In this document: piece by piece, positions 63,901-64,000 of the stretch | Position numbering within the stretch: the stretch's first letter is position 1 | Layout: every line of letters starts with the position of its first letter | Origin: Tateyamaria omphalii | Lineage (GTDB): Bacteria; Pseudomonadota; Alphaproteobacteria; Rhodobacterales; Rhodobacteraceae | Reading direction: 5' to 3' | NCBI RefSeq assembly: GCF_019802125.1 | Contig: NZ_JAHVHT010000001.1 | Coordinates: 1,550,001-1,614,000 of the forward strand | DNA length: 64,000 nucleotides | The notes under the pieces: model-generated | Told to the model about the DNA's origin: nothing | The model's input: only the letters and a program-made list of their open reading frames with translations | The model's database searches: none | Position numbers and translations under genes: made by a program

Positions 63901-64000
63901 AATTTGGCAAAGGTATCCGCTTGCTGCGAGGGCGCCCCCAGATCCAGACCGCCGGACAGGATCACAGACCCGTCAATCTCGCGGCGCAGCTTGGCAAAAA
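60987..64000 (-). CDS. AsmA-like/DUF3971 protein, C-terminal part
   Basis: The last 1004 residues of a long protein that continues beyond the window; no stop is found upstream of the GTG at 63965, so the gene is open. It is a beta-rich AsmA/YhdP-type envelope protein: LFLINGIGSIFTRRGEGLIGFNYTLRGPAADPRVQVNP is the AsmA-family C-terminal block, followed by a Pro/Glu/Arg tail. Such proteins bridge the inner and outer membrane and move lipids. It starts 21 bp upstream of queA, so they may share a transcript. Confidence 0.85.
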   Translation of the reverse strand, partial: FAKLRREIDGSVILSGGLDLGAPSQQADTFAKLIEGIDDLVSIPGLSAMTEADVQALTLQIEDVRSARAWTVDGGRMRLIRDGDVLRITSDLALLSGGQGVATLEANYEGRVGASAATFGVLVNDVDAGDIAVLAPAFEWLDVLRAPISGAVRGVFGVDGTLAPINVALNIGEGVIQPTDATRPVPFRSARSYFSYDPEGTVLLFDELSVDSAWITAQIDGQAVLGIDERGGLDDLVGQFRATSLSANPDALYPEPIQMEAAQLDFRLSLDPFRLDIGQALFQDKGQDLIARGALMADPDGWSYELDAQMEAMMPDRLLELWPERYAPKARKWVLENLFEGQMRDLDLALRDTPTGAVVAYTSFAYEDAKVRYLKTLPPVEEARGSASLLDGRFVVSVDQGHVTAPQGGRIDVSGSSFIIPDVRARDEVPAVVRLETDGTVTAGLSLLDMPPLNVMERAGLSPTIADGRIAAAGTLAFAMKKGLKPKDVQYDATGTARDVLSTSLIEGRRLSADRLTVVASQTGVEVAGPGTLDGVPFDVTWAQPLGQGPQPSTVRGSIELSERTIDAFDLGLPAGLVSGRGSGDIEITLPVGEAAPSFALSSNLRGVRLSSPPLGWSKPAGSPAALSLSGALGPAPRVDRLVLDAPGLQAEGAITATPGAGLERASFSAVRVGNWMNGPVDLVGRGRGVPPAVVVRGGTLDLREADFGGSGSGTGGQQGGGPLSLTLDRLQITDTIALIGVSGEFNMSNGLDGTFTARVNAGTPIRGQVLPQGGRSAIRITANDAGGVAASARILKQARGGTLDLTLLPVGAAGFDGTLSIKETRVQDAPAIAALLNALSVVGLLEQMGGSGIHFQDVNAAFRLTPSTMTLTQASATGPSMGLSMDGVYDVAGGRLNMQGVISPLFLINGIGSIFTRRGEGLIGFNYTLRGPAADPRVQVNPLSALTPGLFREIFRAPPPDLPRVEGETPAPVVPEAFAPVDPGPSDAERRRQERQQRVDER

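Noticed and set aside
60987-63965. GTG at 63965 as the start of the AsmA-like gene
   Set aside because: The frame stays open to the window edge (FAKLRREIDGS precedes it), so the true start lies outside.

Overview
The window is a GC-rich, densely coding stretch of a bacterial chromosome. Gene content and protein style point to an alphaproteobacterium of the Rhodobacteraceae (Roseobacter group). Supporting signs are the cysG-DUF2849-cysI-cysH-DUF934 order, form II CO-dehydrogenase-like genes in S-L-M order, a GAAC-N7-GAAC SOS box at uvrA, TRAP dicarboxylate transport under DctB/DctD-like control, and paired gap genes with CceR-like operators. The genus cannot be told from this sequence. I see no rRNA, tRNA, CRISPR array, prophage, integrase or insertion sequence. 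It reads as core chromosome with a few accessory genes.

Layout. 1-4.0 kb: a membrane-protein fragment, tgt, a protein of six ~51-residue repeats, a gene-poor stretch, and an exported SnoaL-like protein. 4.1-10.1 kb: sufT, a periplasmic glycerophosphodiesterase, a LysR regulator, sufA, a TfoX-N protein, an HD hydrolase, a 2-oxoglutarate/Fe(II) oxygenase and tpiA. 10.2-17.8 kb: TRAP genes dctP-Q-M with the two-component pair dctB-dctD, then a P450. 18.0-24.2 kb: assimilatory sulfate/sulfite reduction (Lrp regulator, cysG, DUF2849, cysI, cysH, DUF934, ferredoxin-NADP reductase). 24.2-28.6 kb: an APH(6)-like kinase, an anchored Ala/Thr/Asp-rich repeat protein, infC, a phasin, an SDR and a RidA protein. 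28.7-34.6 kb: CO-dehydrogenase-like S-L-M genes with a molybdopterin-binding protein and XdhC. 34.7-36.6 kb: bolA, a small protein and grxD, then zapA with a coiled-coil partner. 36.9-42.5 kb: transketolase, a DUF808 protein, and two gap genes flanking a 47-residue membrane peptide. 42.6-44.7 kb: a nucleotidyltransferase-fold protein behind a large palindrome, coaD and a CBS protein. 44.9-50.9 kb: valine/methylmalonate-semialdehyde catabolism. 51-64 kb: DUF2807 protein, uvrA with LexA box, two MFS transporters, lpd, DUF924, queA and an AsmA-like protein that runs off the right edge.

How the genes work together. tpiA, tkt, gap1 and gap2 belong to central carbon metabolism. gap1 looks GapB-like (Ala at the NAD-specificity Asp position) and gap2 looks NAD-type. 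Both have TGTTANCGNTAACA-like operators, and the one at gap2 overlaps its promoter. The mmsA cluster covers consecutive steps of valine breakdown, and in this sequence the hydrolase and dehydrogenase genes form one uninterrupted reading frame. tgt and queA, at opposite ends, act in the same queuosine pathway; sufT and sufA both serve Fe-S assembly.

The least conventional signals are: a DctD-type regulator with no GAFTGA loop facing DctD-like sites; a 67-bp dyad with four related half-sites over the start of a nucleotidyltransferase-like gene; the hydrolase-MmsB fusion; an AUC start codon for infC; and two highly repetitive proteins.
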